Part shown: piece after piece, positions 23,405 through 32,273 of the stretch
Position numbering within the stretch: the first letter of the stretch is position 1
How the letters are laid out: each line of letters starts with the position of its first letter
From: CAZFCK01 sp964517355
GTDB lineage: Bacteria > Desulfobacterota > Desulfovibrionia > Desulfovibrionales > Desulfovibrionaceae
Length of the DNA stretch: 52,651 nucleotides
NCBI GenBank assembly: GCA_964517355.1
Contig: CAZFCK010000006.1
Span: forward strand, 1 to 52,651
Reading direction: 5' to 3'
Translations under genes and position numbers: made by a program
Notes under the pieces: model-generated
Seen by the model: the letters and a program-made list of their open reading frames with translations, nothing else
Databases searched by the model: none
Told to the model about the DNA's origin: nothing

Positions 23405-24012
23405 TGCGTAAGTTCCTTCTCTTACTGGCACTTCTTGTTCTGGCGGCCTCCGGTGGGGTGTGGTATTGGTGGGTGCAGCAAAAGGCAATGGAACATATAC
23501 AGGATACCGCGAAACGCGTGGCCGATGTCGATTTGCAAGCCGAGCTGGACGTTGACCTGTCCCTTAAAGGCATTACCCTTTCACAAGGTGAAAAAGGGGA
23601 AATGCATTGGCAACTCAAAGCCAAACAAGCGAGCTACGTCCAGGAAGAGGATACGGTCGAAGTAACGGAGCCCACCATTACCTACAGAGTGGGGCAGGGC
23701 GATAAAGTACTTACCGTACAGGCGCCACTGGGCGCTATACGGCAAAAGGATCAAAACGCCAGGCTTTGGCCGAAGGTGCGTGCCGTTTACGAGCAAAACG
23801 TGCTTACAGCTGGAGAACTCGTTTATGACGGTAAGCAGCGCATATTGGCTCTCACAAACGACGTTACCTTGTCAGGACCGCGTTTTGAGTGTCATGCCGC
23901 GACATTACGCTATTTACTTGAACAGGATATGATCCTGGTTGAAAACGGTGTGAACGCCACGGTATATGTGGATGCCGCATTCATGGAGCAGCAAGGAGTA
24001 CCCGAACAGTGA
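23404..24012 (+). CDS. lptC: LPS export protein LptC
   Basis: A 202-residue protein with one N-terminal transmembrane anchor (about residues 3-25, LLLLALLVLAASGGVWYWW) and a periplasmic beta-jellyroll. It passes lipopolysaccharide from the LptBFG transporter to LptA. Sequence conservation in LptC is low; the call rests on size, topology, residues such as WQLKAKQASYVQEEDTVEV (typical of the fold), and position between kdsC and lptA. GTG start. Confidence 0.85.
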   Translation: MRKFLLLLALLVLAASGGVWYWWVQQKAMEHIQDTAKRVADVDLQAELDVDLSLKGITLSQGEKGEMHWQLKAKQASYVQEEDTVEVTEPTITYRVGQGDKVLTVQAPLGAIRQKDQNARLWPKVRAVYEQNVLTAGELVYDGKQRILALTNDVTLSGPRFECHAATLRYLLEQDMILVENGVNATVYVDAAFMEQQGVPEQ

Positions 24013-24524
24013 CGCAGCGTACATTGTTAAGCATTATCTTGGCGCTTTGTTTGAGCGCCCCTGTGCTGAGTTGGGCGAAAAATACCGTTCCGGTCAATAT
24101 TCAGGCGGACAGCATGCGCTACAGCCCCTCAGGCAAGGAGGTGGTGTTTCAGGGAAACGTGCGGGTCACACGCCAGGATGTAACCATCAACGCGGCGACG
24201 ATCACCATTCATTTGTCAGGCGAAACGAGCACATCTCCAGGAGTCGCCGCCATGGACCCCGGCGCCATACGCACTATAGTGGCTACCGGCGGCGTACATA
24301 TCGATTATAAAGGCAAAATTGGCACCTGCAGCCGCGCCACGTATAATGTGTCCACAGGCATTCTTGTCATGGAGGGGTCTCCGGCTTTGCAAGATGGCAA
24401 AAACCGTATCGAGGGGCACACTATCACATTCAATCTCAAGGAAAATCGCAGCGAGGTTGTGGGAGGCAAGGGCCAGCGTGTGAACGCGGTTTTTCAGGCG
24501 CCTGAAAAATTGAATACTCCTTAG
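24009..24524 (+). CDS. lptA: LPS transport periplasmic protein LptA
   Basis: A 171-residue protein with a signal peptide (about residues 1-23, cleavage near SWA-KNT) and an OstA-type beta-jellyroll. It bridges inner and outer membranes for lipopolysaccharide. Motifs typical of LptA are VNIQADSMRYSPSGKEVVF, GNVRVTRQD and AALQDGKNRIEG-like NRIEGHTITFNLKENRSEV. GTG start overlapping lptC by four bases. A terminator follows at 24581-24610. Confidence 0.92.
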   Translation: MTQRTLLSIILALCLSAPVLSWAKNTVPVNIQADSMRYSPSGKEVVFQGNVRVTRQDVTINAATITIHLSGETSTSPGVAAMDPGAIRTIVATGGVHIDYKGKIGTCSRATYNVSTGILVMEGSPALQDGKNRIEGHTITFNLKENRSEVVGGKGQRVNAVFQAPEKLNTP

Positions 24525-24580
24525 CAGGATTGTTCCCGGATATATGCCGTTGCGCGTCTCCAAGGGGAGATCATCTTGAA

Positions 24581-24610
24581 AGAGGCGAGTTTCCTCGGGC
24601 TCTTTTTTTT
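24581..24610 (+). terminator. Intrinsic terminator after lptA
   Basis: The stem AGAG-G-CGAG / CTCG-GG-CTCT with loop TTTC is followed by a run of eight T. It separates the pyrG-lptA operon from lptB. A palindrome TTACCAT (24649-24655) / ATGGTAA (24665-24671) lies just downstream, in the presumed lptB promoter region. Confidence 0.8.
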
Positions 24611-24773
24611 AGTTGTTCCAGTATGTTGTATAAGAGTATTTTGCTTTTTTACCATTAATGGAGTATGGTAATAACGAATGGAATGAGGCCGTGGAGATGA
24701 TCCACTTCCAAGACGTATCCTCTTGGAAACCCCTTCCAGGAAGTCGTTCGTAACCGTAAGGGAGTCCAAAAGC

Positions 24774-25496
24774 ATGAGTGGCCTCTTGGCCCAAGGCTTG
24801 TGCAAACGCTACGGCAAACGTGAAGTAGTCAGCGATGTGGCGTTGCACCTGCATCAGGGTGAAATTGTCGGATTGCTTGGGCCTAATGGGGCCGGTAAAA
24901 CGACGACGTTTTATATGCTGGTGGGGATTGTGAAACCCAATCAGGGGCAAGTGACCTTGGATGACAAGAAGATCACCGACTGGCCTCTGCATCAGCGTGC
25001 CGGCCATGGCGTGAGTTATCTGCCTCAGGAAAGTTCTGTTTTTAAAAAACTCACCGTGCGGCAGAATCTTGAATTGATTATTGAATACATGCGGCTCACC
25101 CCAAAGGAACGACAAAGTCGGGCGAATGAATTACTTGAAGAACTCGGCATTGCCCACCTTGCCGAACAAAAAGCCTTGTATCTTTCCGGGGGCGAACGCC
25201 GCCGCCTGGAAATTGCGCGGGCGCTGATACGCAAACCGCGATTCATATTGTTGGATGAACCGTTTGCCGGCATTGACCCTTTGGCTGTGGACGACATTCA
25301 GGACATCGTCAACAGCCTTAAGGAAAAAGGCATCGGAGTACTGATCTCGGACCATAATGTCCGTGAAACCCTGACGATTTGTGACCGCGCATCCCTTGTT
25401 TACGAAGGGCGCATCATTCTTGAGGGCGCTCCTTCCACAATAGTTGCCGATTCTCGTGCCCGTCGCGTATACCTTGGTGAGGGATTCAGTCTGTGA
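24774..25496 (+). CDS. lptB: LPS export ABC transporter ATPase LptB
   Basis: A 240-residue cytoplasmic ATPase powering lipopolysaccharide extraction with LptF/LptG. Walker A is GPNGAGKTT, the Q-loop region is YLPQESSVFKKL, the signature is LSGGERRRLE, Walker B is ILLDEPFAGIDP, and the switch His is in ISDHNVRETL. ATG at 24774 follows AGGGAG; the frame is open 17 codons further upstream but without a site. lptF and lptG are not in the window. It precedes rpoN, the usual order in proteobacteria. Confidence 0.96.
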   Translation: MSGLLAQGLCKRYGKREVVSDVALHLHQGEIVGLLGPNGAGKTTTFYMLVGIVKPNQGQVTLDDKKITDWPLHQRAGHGVSYLPQESSVFKKLTVRQNLELIIEYMRLTPKERQSRANELLEELGIAHLAEQKALYLSGGERRRLEIARALIRKPRFILLDEPFAGIDPLAVDDIQDIVNSLKEKGIGVLISDHNVRETLTICDRASLVYEGRIILEGAPSTIVADSRARRVYLGEGFSL

Positions 25497-25727
25497 TTCT
25501 CGTGGAGCAACAAGCGCATTTTTTTCCCTTTTCTTTCCGAGTTGCAACGCCATGCCGGATGTGGCAATAATGGTCGCGGCAAACGCGCATCTGTCACTAC
25601 AGAAAGAGATTTGACATTCAGGCGCGCTCGTTGCATGAAGCCGCGTCAAAGGCGAATCGGACTCGTGAACGTTATTTTTTCAGAGCAGCAGACCAGCTGA
25701 TCATACTCGCATATACGCAAGGTATAC

Positions 25728-27164
25728 ATGGCACTCGAATTAAGACAACAGCTCAAGCTTACCCAGCAACTGGTGATGACTCCCCAGTTGCAACAGGCGA
25801 TTAAGCTGTTGCAACTCTCCAGATTGGAGCTGCTGGACACCGTGCAGCAGGAAATGCTGGAAAATCCTTTTCTCGATGAACACTTCGACGACGGAGGTGC
25901 TGAAGAGGCTCCCGCGGAATCCTCAGGACCCAAAGCTGAGGAAGCAAAGCCTTCCACCGGTAGTGAGGCGGATCTGATACGCAATGCGGATTGGGAAGAC
26001 TACATGGGGGAATTTTCCAGTTCTTCGCGCCACGCTCAGGTCCGGGAGGCAGAAGCCCAGGAACAGCTTTCCCTGGAAGGCCGCTATGCCATCAAACCGT
26101 CCCTTGAAGGCCATTTAGACTGGCAGCTGCGTTTTGCCGATCTCACTGAAAAGCAGCGTGAAATCGGCGAAATCGTCATCGGCAATTTGGACAGCAACGG
26201 CTATCTTCAAGCCACTGCCGAAGAAGTTGCCGCAATGGCCCAGAGTACTCCCGCTGAAGTGGAAAAGGTTCTGGAGAGTATGCAGCAATTCGATCCCGTT
26301 GGGGTCGCGGCGCGCACGCCTCAGGAATGCTTGCTTACGCAACTGCGTTTCTACAAGATGGATAATGATCCCGTCTTGGTGGAGCTGATTAAAAATCATC
26401 TGGAAGATCTGGAAAAGAAGCGTTACAAACCGTTGTGCCGAAAATTTAAAATAACCTTGGAGGACATCAAGGATTATTTGGACATGCTGCAAAAATTGGA
26501 TCCAATGCCTGGAGCCAGTTTTGGCAGTGGAGAACCCTTTTACGTCAGCCCGGACGTATACGTTTATCAGTTTGGAGACGAGTTTCACATTTTACTTAAT
26601 GAAGAGGGGCTGCCAAAACTCCAGCTGAATTCGTTTTACATGGATAGTCTCCAACTCAAAGATACAAAAGACAAAGACTACATGCAGGAAAAAATGCGTT
26701 CAGCCGTCTGGCTTATGAAGAGTTTGTACCAACGGCAACGTACATTATATAAGGTCACGGAAAGCATTGTGAAGTATCAGCATGAGTTCTTCGAATCCGG
26801 GGTGACGAAACTTAAACCCCTGATTTTGAAAGATGTGGCGGAAGACATCAACATGCACGAATCCACTGTAAGCCGCATCACCACAAACAAATACGTGGCC
26901 ACACCCCATGGCATATTTGAACTGAAATTTTTCTTTAACAGCGGACTTGGCTTAGACGACGGCAGTCAAGTGGGCTCCGAAAGCGTTAAGGCCACCATAA
27001 AAAGACTCATAAGTGAGGAGAATCCCAAAAAACCGTTGAGCGATGAACGCATTGCCGAAATTCTGAAAGAACGACTGCAAGTGAATATCGCTCGTAGAAC
27101 AGTAGCCAAGTACCGAACTGCGCTCAACATTGAATCTTCATCCAAGCGCAAAGCGGTGTTTTAA
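25728..27164 (+). CDS. rpoN: RNA polymerase sigma-54 factor
   Basis: A 478-residue alternative sigma factor that needs bEBP activators and reads -24/-12 promoters. The N-terminal glutamine-rich activator-interacting region is clear (LRQQLKLTQQLVMTPQLQQA). The acidic linker covers about 55-110. The HTH region contains ADINMHESTVSRITTNK, and the RpoN box is ARRTVAKYR near residue 460. The length is normal. It is followed by hpf, ptsN, rapZ and PTS genes, the conserved rpoN cluster. Confidence 0.97.
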   Translation: MALELRQQLKLTQQLVMTPQLQQAIKLLQLSRLELLDTVQQEMLENPFLDEHFDDGGAEEAPAESSGPKAEEAKPSTGSEADLIRNADWEDYMGEFSSSSRHAQVREAEAQEQLSLEGRYAIKPSLEGHLDWQLRFADLTEKQREIGEIVIGNLDSNGYLQATAEEVAAMAQSTPAEVEKVLESMQQFDPVGVAARTPQECLLTQLRFYKMDNDPVLVELIKNHLEDLEKKRYKPLCRKFKITLEDIKDYLDMLQKLDPMPGASFGSGEPFYVSPDVYVYQFGDEFHILLNEEGLPKLQLNSFYMDSLQLKDTKDKDYMQEKMRSAVWLMKSLYQRQRTLYKVTESIVKYQHEFFESGVTKLKPLILKDVAEDINMHESTVSRITTNKYVATPHGIFELKFFFNSGLGLDDGSQVGSESVKATIKRLISEENPKKPLSDERIAEILKERLQVNIARRTVAKYRTALNIESSSKRKAVF

Positions 27165-27214
27165 AACCGGGCAGCATTCGCGCCGCTATGAGACCCGAGA
27201 CAAGGAGGGTAGAC

Positions 27215-27772
27215 GTGAACATCAATTTTACCTTTAAGAACTTTGAACCGTCGGAGCATTTGAAAAAATATGCACGCCGACGTTTTGAAAAAATATTGAA
27301 ATTCCTGAGCAACCAGGCCGAAATCACGGAAGTGAACGTGAATTTGACCGTGGAAAAATTCCGCCACATGGCGGAGGTGACGATCACTTCCGGACAATTG
27401 CATCTCGCCGCCAACGAAGAATCTGAAGACATGTACTCCAGTATCGACCTGGTGCTGGACAAGGTTGAAGCGCAACTGCGCAAGATGCGTGAGAAGAGCA
27501 AAGAGCATCGACGCAGCGGCAAAGGCGGTGCGGAGCCGTCCGTCAGGATGGATTTTTTCTCCTACACGCAGACTGATTCGGGTGATCGTGAACGCACCAT
27601 TGTCGCGCGGGATCATTACGAGCCTAAGCCGATGAACGTGGACGAAGCCGCTATGCAACTTGAGAATCTCAAATATGAGTTTCTTGTTTTCCGCAATTCG
27701 GACACGGAACGGATCAATGTTATTTATCGTAGAAAAAACAACGACTTCGGTCTGATTGACCCCGGGATCTAG
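27215..27772 (+). CDS. hpf: Ribosome hibernation promoting factor, long form
   Basis: A 185-residue ribosome-binding protein that dimerises 70S ribosomes in stationary phase. The N-terminal domain (about 1-105) has the beta-alpha-beta-beta-beta-alpha HPF/YfiA fold; the C-terminal segment (about 130-185, LENLKYEFLVFRNSDTERIN) is the dimerisation domain of long HPF. The start chosen is GTG at 27215, 5-7 nt after a perfect AAGGAGGG; an upstream in-frame ATG at 27188 has no such site. Confidence 0.93.
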   Translation: MNINFTFKNFEPSEHLKKYARRRFEKILKFLSNQAEITEVNVNLTVEKFRHMAEVTITSGQLHLAANEESEDMYSSIDLVLDKVEAQLRKMREKSKEHRRSGKGGAEPSVRMDFFSYTQTDSGDRERTIVARDHYEPKPMNVDEAAMQLENLKYEFLVFRNSDTERINVIYRRKNNDFGLIDPGI

Positions 27773-27776
27773 ACTG

Positions 27777-28226
27777 ATGAAGCTTGGCGATTTTCTGGAC
27801 AGTGAGCTTGTACTCCCCGATCTCAAGGCAAAAAACAAACCTGACGCCCTGGCCGAACTCATTGAACCCATAGGAAAAAAAATACCTGGATTCGATACGG
27901 CAAAAGCACACAAGGTTTTGCTTGAACGCGAGTATTTGGGCACTACCGGCATTGGCGATGGCGTTGCCATTCCCCACGGCAAACTCGAAACCCTAGACGA
28001 CATCATTCTCGTTGTCGGGCGCAGCCGTGACGGGGTGGATTTTGAAGCCCTGGATTTCAAACTGTGCAACATCTTTTTTTTGGTGTTGGCGCCTGAGCAA
28101 GTGGCAGGTATTCACCTGCGTATCCTGGCGCATATCTCCAGGCTGCTCAAAGATGACAATTTTAGAGAATTGTTCATGATTGCGGAAGACAAAGACGCGC
28201 TCTGGAATTTACTGTCGCAAACCTAA
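27777..28226 (+). CDS. ptsN: PTS IIA-Ntr-type regulatory phosphotransferase
   Basis: A 149-residue EIIA of the fructose/nitrogen class. The phosphorylatable His is in GVAIPHGK near residue 67, with TGIGDG before it. It is usually a regulator of K+ and nitrogen functions rather than sugar uptake. ATG at 27777, 4 nt after the hpf stop, with only a weak site. It belongs to the rpoN cluster next to rapZ. Confidence 0.92.
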   Translation: MKLGDFLDSELVLPDLKAKNKPDALAELIEPIGKKIPGFDTAKAHKVLLEREYLGTTGIGDGVAIPHGKLETLDDIILVVGRSRDGVDFEALDFKLCNIFFLVLAPEQVAGIHLRILAHISRLLKDDNFRELFMIAEDKDALWNLLSQT

Positions 28227-28275
28227 GACGCATTCCAGCCGCAACACAGGTAGCAAGAGGAAAGGACAACCAACC

Positions 28276-29160
28276 GTGGTGCACAAGCATCATTATCCGT
28301 TGCTCATCGTTACCGGTCTTTCCGGAGCCGGAAAAAGTACCGCCTTGAATGTGTTCGAGGATTTGGGCTTTTTTTCAGTGGACGGTGTGCCGGCGACTCT
28401 GGCTCCAAAGCTCGTAAGCCTCTTCAAGGCGCAGATGAGCATTTGCAACCAGGGGTTGGTGCTGGGGCTCGATGTGCGCCAACGTAATTATCTCGGGGAT
28501 TGGGATCAAGCCCTGGACGAAATAAACGCCCAGGGCACCGAACCCCAGATTATTTTTGTCGAGGCGCGTACTGATGTGCTGGTGAGGCGTTATGCGACAA
28601 CTAGACGCCCCCATCCCATGGAAGGAGAAAACCTGGGCCTGGAACAAGCCATTGAGGCGGAACGCGAACTTCTTTTACCTTTGCGCAGTAAAGCGGCCTT
28701 GGTGATAGACACCTCCCTTTACTCAATCCACGACCTGCGGCGCGCCATTCAGGATAAATATTCCAGCTTGCAGGTTGTTGGAAAAGGAATGCGTGTCCAT
28801 CTCATCTCGTTTGGCTTTAAGTACGGAATGCCTTCCGAAACCGATCTCGCATTCGATCTCCGTTTTTTACCGAACCCTTATTTCGACGACTCAATGCGGG
28901 AACTCACAGGTAAGGATCAAGCTGTCGCGCACTACGTGCTGGGAGCTGATCCGGGAAAGTCGTTTATCCATAAACTTCTTGATTTTTTGCATTATATGCT
29001 TCCTCTGTATTACGCCGAAGGAAGATACCGCCTCACAATCGCTGTTGGCTGCACCGGAGGCAGACACCGTTCAGTGGCTGTTGCGGAAAGGATTTTCTCC
29101 TCGTTGAAAGATAAAAATTACGCTGTCTCGCTGGAGCACAGACATCTTGAGTTGGGCTAG
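28276..29160 (+). CDS. rapZ: RNase adapter / nucleotide-binding protein RapZ
   Basis: A 294-residue P-loop protein. Walker A is TGLSGAGKSTA. The C-terminal domain has IAVGCTGGRHRSVAVAE, the hallmark of RapZ. In E. coli it guides GlmZ sRNA to RNase E to control GlmS; in other bacteria the target is uncertain. Start is GTG at 28276 (a second GTG follows directly), after AAGGA. The frame is open further upstream, overlapping ptsN, but that part does not resemble the family. Confidence 0.94.
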   Translation: MVHKHHYPLLIVTGLSGAGKSTALNVFEDLGFFSVDGVPATLAPKLVSLFKAQMSICNQGLVLGLDVRQRNYLGDWDQALDEINAQGTEPQIIFVEARTDVLVRRYATTRRPHPMEGENLGLEQAIEAERELLLPLRSKAALVIDTSLYSIHDLRRAIQDKYSSLQVVGKGMRVHLISFGFKYGMPSETDLAFDLRFLPNPYFDDSMRELTGKDQAVAHYVLGADPGKSFIHKLLDFLHYMLPLYYAEGRYRLTIAVGCTGGRHRSVAVAERIFSSLKDKNYAVSLEHRHLELG

Positions 29161-29190
29161 CGCGGAAGCATCACCAGAATATGGGGCACT

Positions 29191-29628
29191 ATGACAACGA
29201 ATCCAGAAAGCCAGAAGCACACGGGTGTGGTCCTTGTCACCCACACGGAATACGGGGCATGGTTGCAAAAGGCAGCGGAGATGATTCTTGGACCCCAAGA
29301 AGCATGCATGTCCGTCAGCGTGGACGTATCGCAAGAAGTTGAGCAAACCATTCAAAAATTGAAACAGGTTGTTAAACAATGCGATAAAGGTTCCGGGGTG
29401 ATTATCCTTACCGATATGTTTGGAGGCACGCCGACAAATATCAGTCTTTCGCTCCTCGGTACCCGTCAACTGGAGGTGGTCACCGGCGTTAACCTGCCGA
29501 TGCTGCTCAAAGTGCTGAATTCGCGCACCACGCCTTTGTACAAACTCGCCCGCGAGGCCAAAGAAGCCGGTGTGAAGGGTATCGTCGTGGCTGGGGAAAT
29601 ACTGCGCAGCAAAGTAAAGGACCAGTAA
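29191..29628 (+). CDS. PTS mannose-type EIIA component
   Basis: A 145-residue EIIA of the mannose family. The phosphoacceptor His is in VLVTHTEYGAWL near residue 16. The conserved segment ILTDMFGGTPTN is the signature of this family. It starts 30 nt after rapZ and is followed by EIIB with a 4-nt gap. A HPr/EI pair is not in the window. In related anaerobes these PTS proteins may have a regulatory role. Confidence 0.93.
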   Translation: MTTNPESQKHTGVVLVTHTEYGAWLQKAAEMILGPQEACMSVSVDVSQEVEQTIQKLKQVVKQCDKGSGVIILTDMFGGTPTNISLSLLGTRQLEVVTGVNLPMLLKVLNSRTTPLYKLAREAKEAGVKGIVVAGEILRSKVKDQ

Positions 29629-29632
29629 CACC

Positions 29633-30094
29633 GTGTTTTGGGTGCGCATAGACAACAGACTTATTCATGGCCAAGTCATTGAGACCTGGATTCCTTTCAC
29701 CAACGCCAAACGCTTGGTCGTGGCCAACGATGAATTGGCCAAGGATGTGCTGCAGCAAGAAATCGTGTCCTTAGCCGTACCTACGTCCGTAGAGACGAGC
29801 TTTGTCAGTGTGGATGACGCCGTCGCGGAACTGGATGAGGAAGACGAGTATGCCGATACGCTTGTCCTCTTCGCCACCTGCCGCGATGCGAGAAAGGCTT
29901 ATGACAACGGTTTGGAATTCACGTTTCTTAATATCGGCAATCTGCATTACAGTCCTGGGAAAAGGCAATTGTGCGCTCATATCGCCTTGTCCTCCGATGA
30001 CGAAAAATGTCTCTCCTTTTTTTCCAAACATGGGGTGGAACTTGATTTCCGCTGCATTCCCTCAGAAAATATTCAGGTGAAACTGCCATGGTGA
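29633..30094 (+). CDS. PTS mannose/fructose/sorbose-type EIIB component
   Basis: A 153-residue EIIB. The N-terminus WVRIDNRLIHGQVIETW carries the phosphoacceptor His of the family (RLIHGQ). KRLVVANDELAKD and LNIGNLHY are further family features. GTG start 4 nt after EIIA. Its TGA stop overlaps the next ATG as TGATG, so EIIC translation should be coupled. Confidence 0.93.
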   Translation: MFWVRIDNRLIHGQVIETWIPFTNAKRLVVANDELAKDVLQQEIVSLAVPTSVETSFVSVDDAVAELDEEDEYADTLVLFATCRDARKAYDNGLEFTFLNIGNLHYSPGKRQLCAHIALSSDDEKCLSFFSKHGVELDFRCIPSENIQVKLPW

Positions 30095-30800
30095 TGAACC
30101 ACGCTTTGCCTGATCCCTTTTGGTTGCTGAGTGTTGGTTTTTTTTTGCCCTGTTTTCTCTTTGTAGATTTTCAATCAATATCGGCATAATTGAACGTCCG
30201 CTTGTGGTGGGTTTATTATGGGGATTTTTATTCGGCGACTACCAAACTTCTCTTGGTGTCGGTATTTTTTTTGAACTCTTTTGGCTCGACCAAATACCCG
30301 CCGGTACGTATATTCCCCCGAATACCGTATTGAGCACTTTTCTCACCCTGAGTCTGGTGCAATATTTTTCCCTCATCAGCCCAAGCGCCATAATGCTGCC
30401 CTTGGCGCTTTCCGTTCCCTTGGCGCTTATGGGCGCAAAGATCGAGTATTACCAGCGGCGCTGGCAAGACAGCGGCTATAATACGCTGCTGCAATGGGCG
30501 CGTATCCCCGTGCCGCGGAGAAATCCGCATCAGCCGGAACGCTTGGTGATGCTCTCTCTTTTGCAACAACTCTGTTTGAATTTCGCCCTGTTCACTGTCG
30601 GGCTGCTGGTTTTGATCGGTCTGCTCACGATTTTCCCGCTCCATTCACTCTTGTATATTGGCGGACTCAAGCTCACTTGGCCGCACCTCTGGCTTATGGC
30701 GGCTCTCGGAGGACTCTTGGCGTTGCGCGTGAAGCGATCATACGCGATCTTGTCATATTGCGTTGTTTTGTTGGTGCTCCTGGGTTTCGCGAGGAGCTAG
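30094..30800 (+). CDS. PTS mannose-type EIIC membrane component (frameshifted at a T9 tract)
   Basis: The ATG at 30094 overlaps the EIIB stop and begins MNHALPDPFWLLSVGFF. A run of nine T (30138-30146) then puts this frame into an early stop (TAA near 30186). In another frame the EIIC continues: ALFSLCRFSINIGIIERPLV, GIFFELFWLDQIPAGTYIPP and several helices to 30800. One extra T would join the two parts into a normal membrane protein. A TTG at 30120 opens the downstream frame but has no ribosome-binding site. This may be a phase-variable tract, transcriptional slippage, a sequencing error or a pseudogene. Confidence 0.82.
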
Positions 30801-30803
30801 CAT

Positions 30804-30833
30804 GGACTTTTTTTCACGATCGCTACTGTTTTG
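30804..30833 (+). pseudogene. Possible EIID start remnant
   Basis: Directly after EIIC an ATG opens a frame of only ten codons (MDFFSRSLLF, TGA at 30831-30833), which looks like the first residues of a mannose-type EIID. No longer EIID frame follows. The system may therefore have lost EIID. Confidence 0.35.
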
Positions 30834-30920
30834 AGCTGAAAGCGCTTGCCAAGTGCTTGGCAGGCGTGTCAGATTGTGCTATTTGGCGCAAGCTTTGTTA
30901 GGGTGTGAGAAAGAGGCGAC

Positions 30921-30943
30921 GTGCAAGGCGGATTGCCTTGCAC
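30921..30943. repeat. 9-bp perfect hairpin upstream of ppaC
   Basis: Arms GTGCAAGGC (30921-30929) and GCCTTGCAC (30935-30943) around a 5-nt loop, with a second small hairpin GCCAAG-TG-CTTGGC about 70 nt earlier. It could end the PTS transcript or structure the ppaC leader. There is no T-run. Confidence 0.6.
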
Positions 30944-31006
30944 AGAGGCTGTTATGGTCTAATCGCCATAGTGTTAAGTAATCATTTATTCATCTGGGAG
31001 GTCGCT

Positions 31007-31927
31007 ATGTCCGTGTATGTAGTAGGTCACAAAAATCCGGATACAGACAGCATTGTTTCCGCCATTGCCGTTGCCGATGTTTTTAACAAATTCAGAGGGA
31101 TAGATGCAAAGGCTTCCGCTCAGGGCGCATTGAATCCTGAAAGCGCTTTTGTGCTGGACAAGTTTGGCTTGGCCGCACCTGAAGTAAAGACCTCCTATGC
31201 AGGCGAAAAGGTGATCCTGGTCGACCATTCCGATCTGGCTCAAAGCCCGGACGATCTGAAAGAAGCTGAAATCCTCGGCGTTGTGGACCACCACAAATTG
31301 GGCGACGTGACCACGCCCAATCCCCTGGAAATGTGGGTCTGGCCTGTGGGTTGTAGCTGCACCGTGATTTTCAACATCTACAAATTCGCCGGTATCGAAA
31401 TCCCCAAAGGCATCGCCGGGGGCATGCTGTGCGCCATCCTGAGCGACACCGTCATGTTCAAGTCCGTAACCTGCACCGACGCCGACAAGGAAGCCGTTGA
31501 GGCCCTGGCCAAGATCGCCGGTGTCACCGACTATATGGCTCTGGGACTTGAGATGTTCAAGGTCAAAAGCGCGGTAGACGGCACTCCCGCTCGCGATCTG
31601 GTTTTCCGCGACTACAAGGATTTCGACATGAACGGCAACAAAGTCGGTATCGGCCAGCTCGAAGTGGTTGACCTTTCCCTGCTTGACGCCGTCAAGGACG
31701 ACCTGTACGCCGAACTGCAGAAAGTCAAAGCCGAAGGCCGTCATTCCTGCTTTTTGCTGCTGACCGACATCATGAAAGAAGGCTCTGAAATGCTCATCGT
31801 TTCCGATGATCCTTCCGTGGTTGAGAAAGCCTTCGGCAAGGGTGGAGACAAGAGCGTTTGGCTCGATGGCGTTATGAGCCGTAAAAAACAAGTTGTGCCC
31901 AATTTCGAAAAAGCCTTCGGCAAATAG
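31007..31927 (+). CDS. ppaC: Manganese-dependent inorganic pyrophosphatase (DHH family)
   Basis: A 306-residue class II pyrophosphatase splitting PPi to phosphate. The N-terminus VVGHKNPDTDSIVSAIA has the His/Asp metal ligands, and the DHH motif is GVVDHHKLGD. The C-terminal DHHA2 domain ends with DGVMSRKKQVVP (substrate-binding SRKKQ). ATG follows GGGAGG. In sulfate reducers, pyrophosphatase pulls ATP sulfurylase forward. A strong terminator follows. Confidence 0.97.
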   Translation: MSVYVVGHKNPDTDSIVSAIAVADVFNKFRGIDAKASAQGALNPESAFVLDKFGLAAPEVKTSYAGEKVILVDHSDLAQSPDDLKEAEILGVVDHHKLGDVTTPNPLEMWVWPVGCSCTVIFNIYKFAGIEIPKGIAGGMLCAILSDTVMFKSVTCTDADKEAVEALAKIAGVTDYMALGLEMFKVKSAVDGTPARDLVFRDYKDFDMNGNKVGIGQLEVVDLSLLDAVKDDLYAELQKVKAEGRHSCFLLLTDIMKEGSEMLIVSDDPSVVEKAFGKGGDKSVWLDGVMSRKKQVVPNFEKAFGK

Positions 31928-31948
31928 GCTTTTTTCCGTGTAAAAGGT

Positions 31949-31984
31949 AAGCCCGGTGTGATTTTTTCACACCGGGCTTTTTTA
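31949..31984 (+). terminator. Intrinsic terminator of ppaC
   Basis: A perfect 13-bp stem (AAGCCCGGTGTGA / TCACACCGGGCTT) with a 5-nt T loop, followed by a T-run, 21 nt past the stop. Confidence 0.95.
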
Positions 31985-32115
31985 CGTCATTTCAATGGAC
32001 ACGCTTCCTCTCCTTGAAAGGGGAGAGACGTTTATTGGAGCGCAGTAGGTTCACATGATTTATGCCGTTTCCTGTTTATTGTGTCGGCGCAAGGCACCCC
32101 TTTCTACTTTCGGGC

Positions 32116-32198
32116 TTAAAGAAAAAAAGTATAAAGTCGCGGGCTTTCGCGCCCGAACGACGACCAGGGGAGGCTCCTGGACGCCGGAAAACGGACAA
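32116..32198 (+). repeat. Family A twin-hairpin repeat, copy 2
   Basis: The same element as at 9385, with CGGGC-TTTCGC-GCCCG and CCAGGGG-AGG-CTCCTGG hairpins. The second stem has a G-T wobble where other copies have G-C. It lies between ppaC (plus) and rubrerythrin (minus), 76 nt past the rubrerythrin stop. Confidence 0.92.
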
Positions 32199-32273
32199 TT
32201 TAATCCTTTCTTCTTCAACAATTATAAAATGTTATGGTATGCGCTTCGCTCTGATAGTCGAGGTTAAGATTCT

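Noticed and set aside
30494..30901. A 135-codon frame across the end of EIIC
   Set aside because: It is an out-of-frame reading of EIIC that runs into the intergenic region, with low similarity to anything membrane-like or enzymatic.
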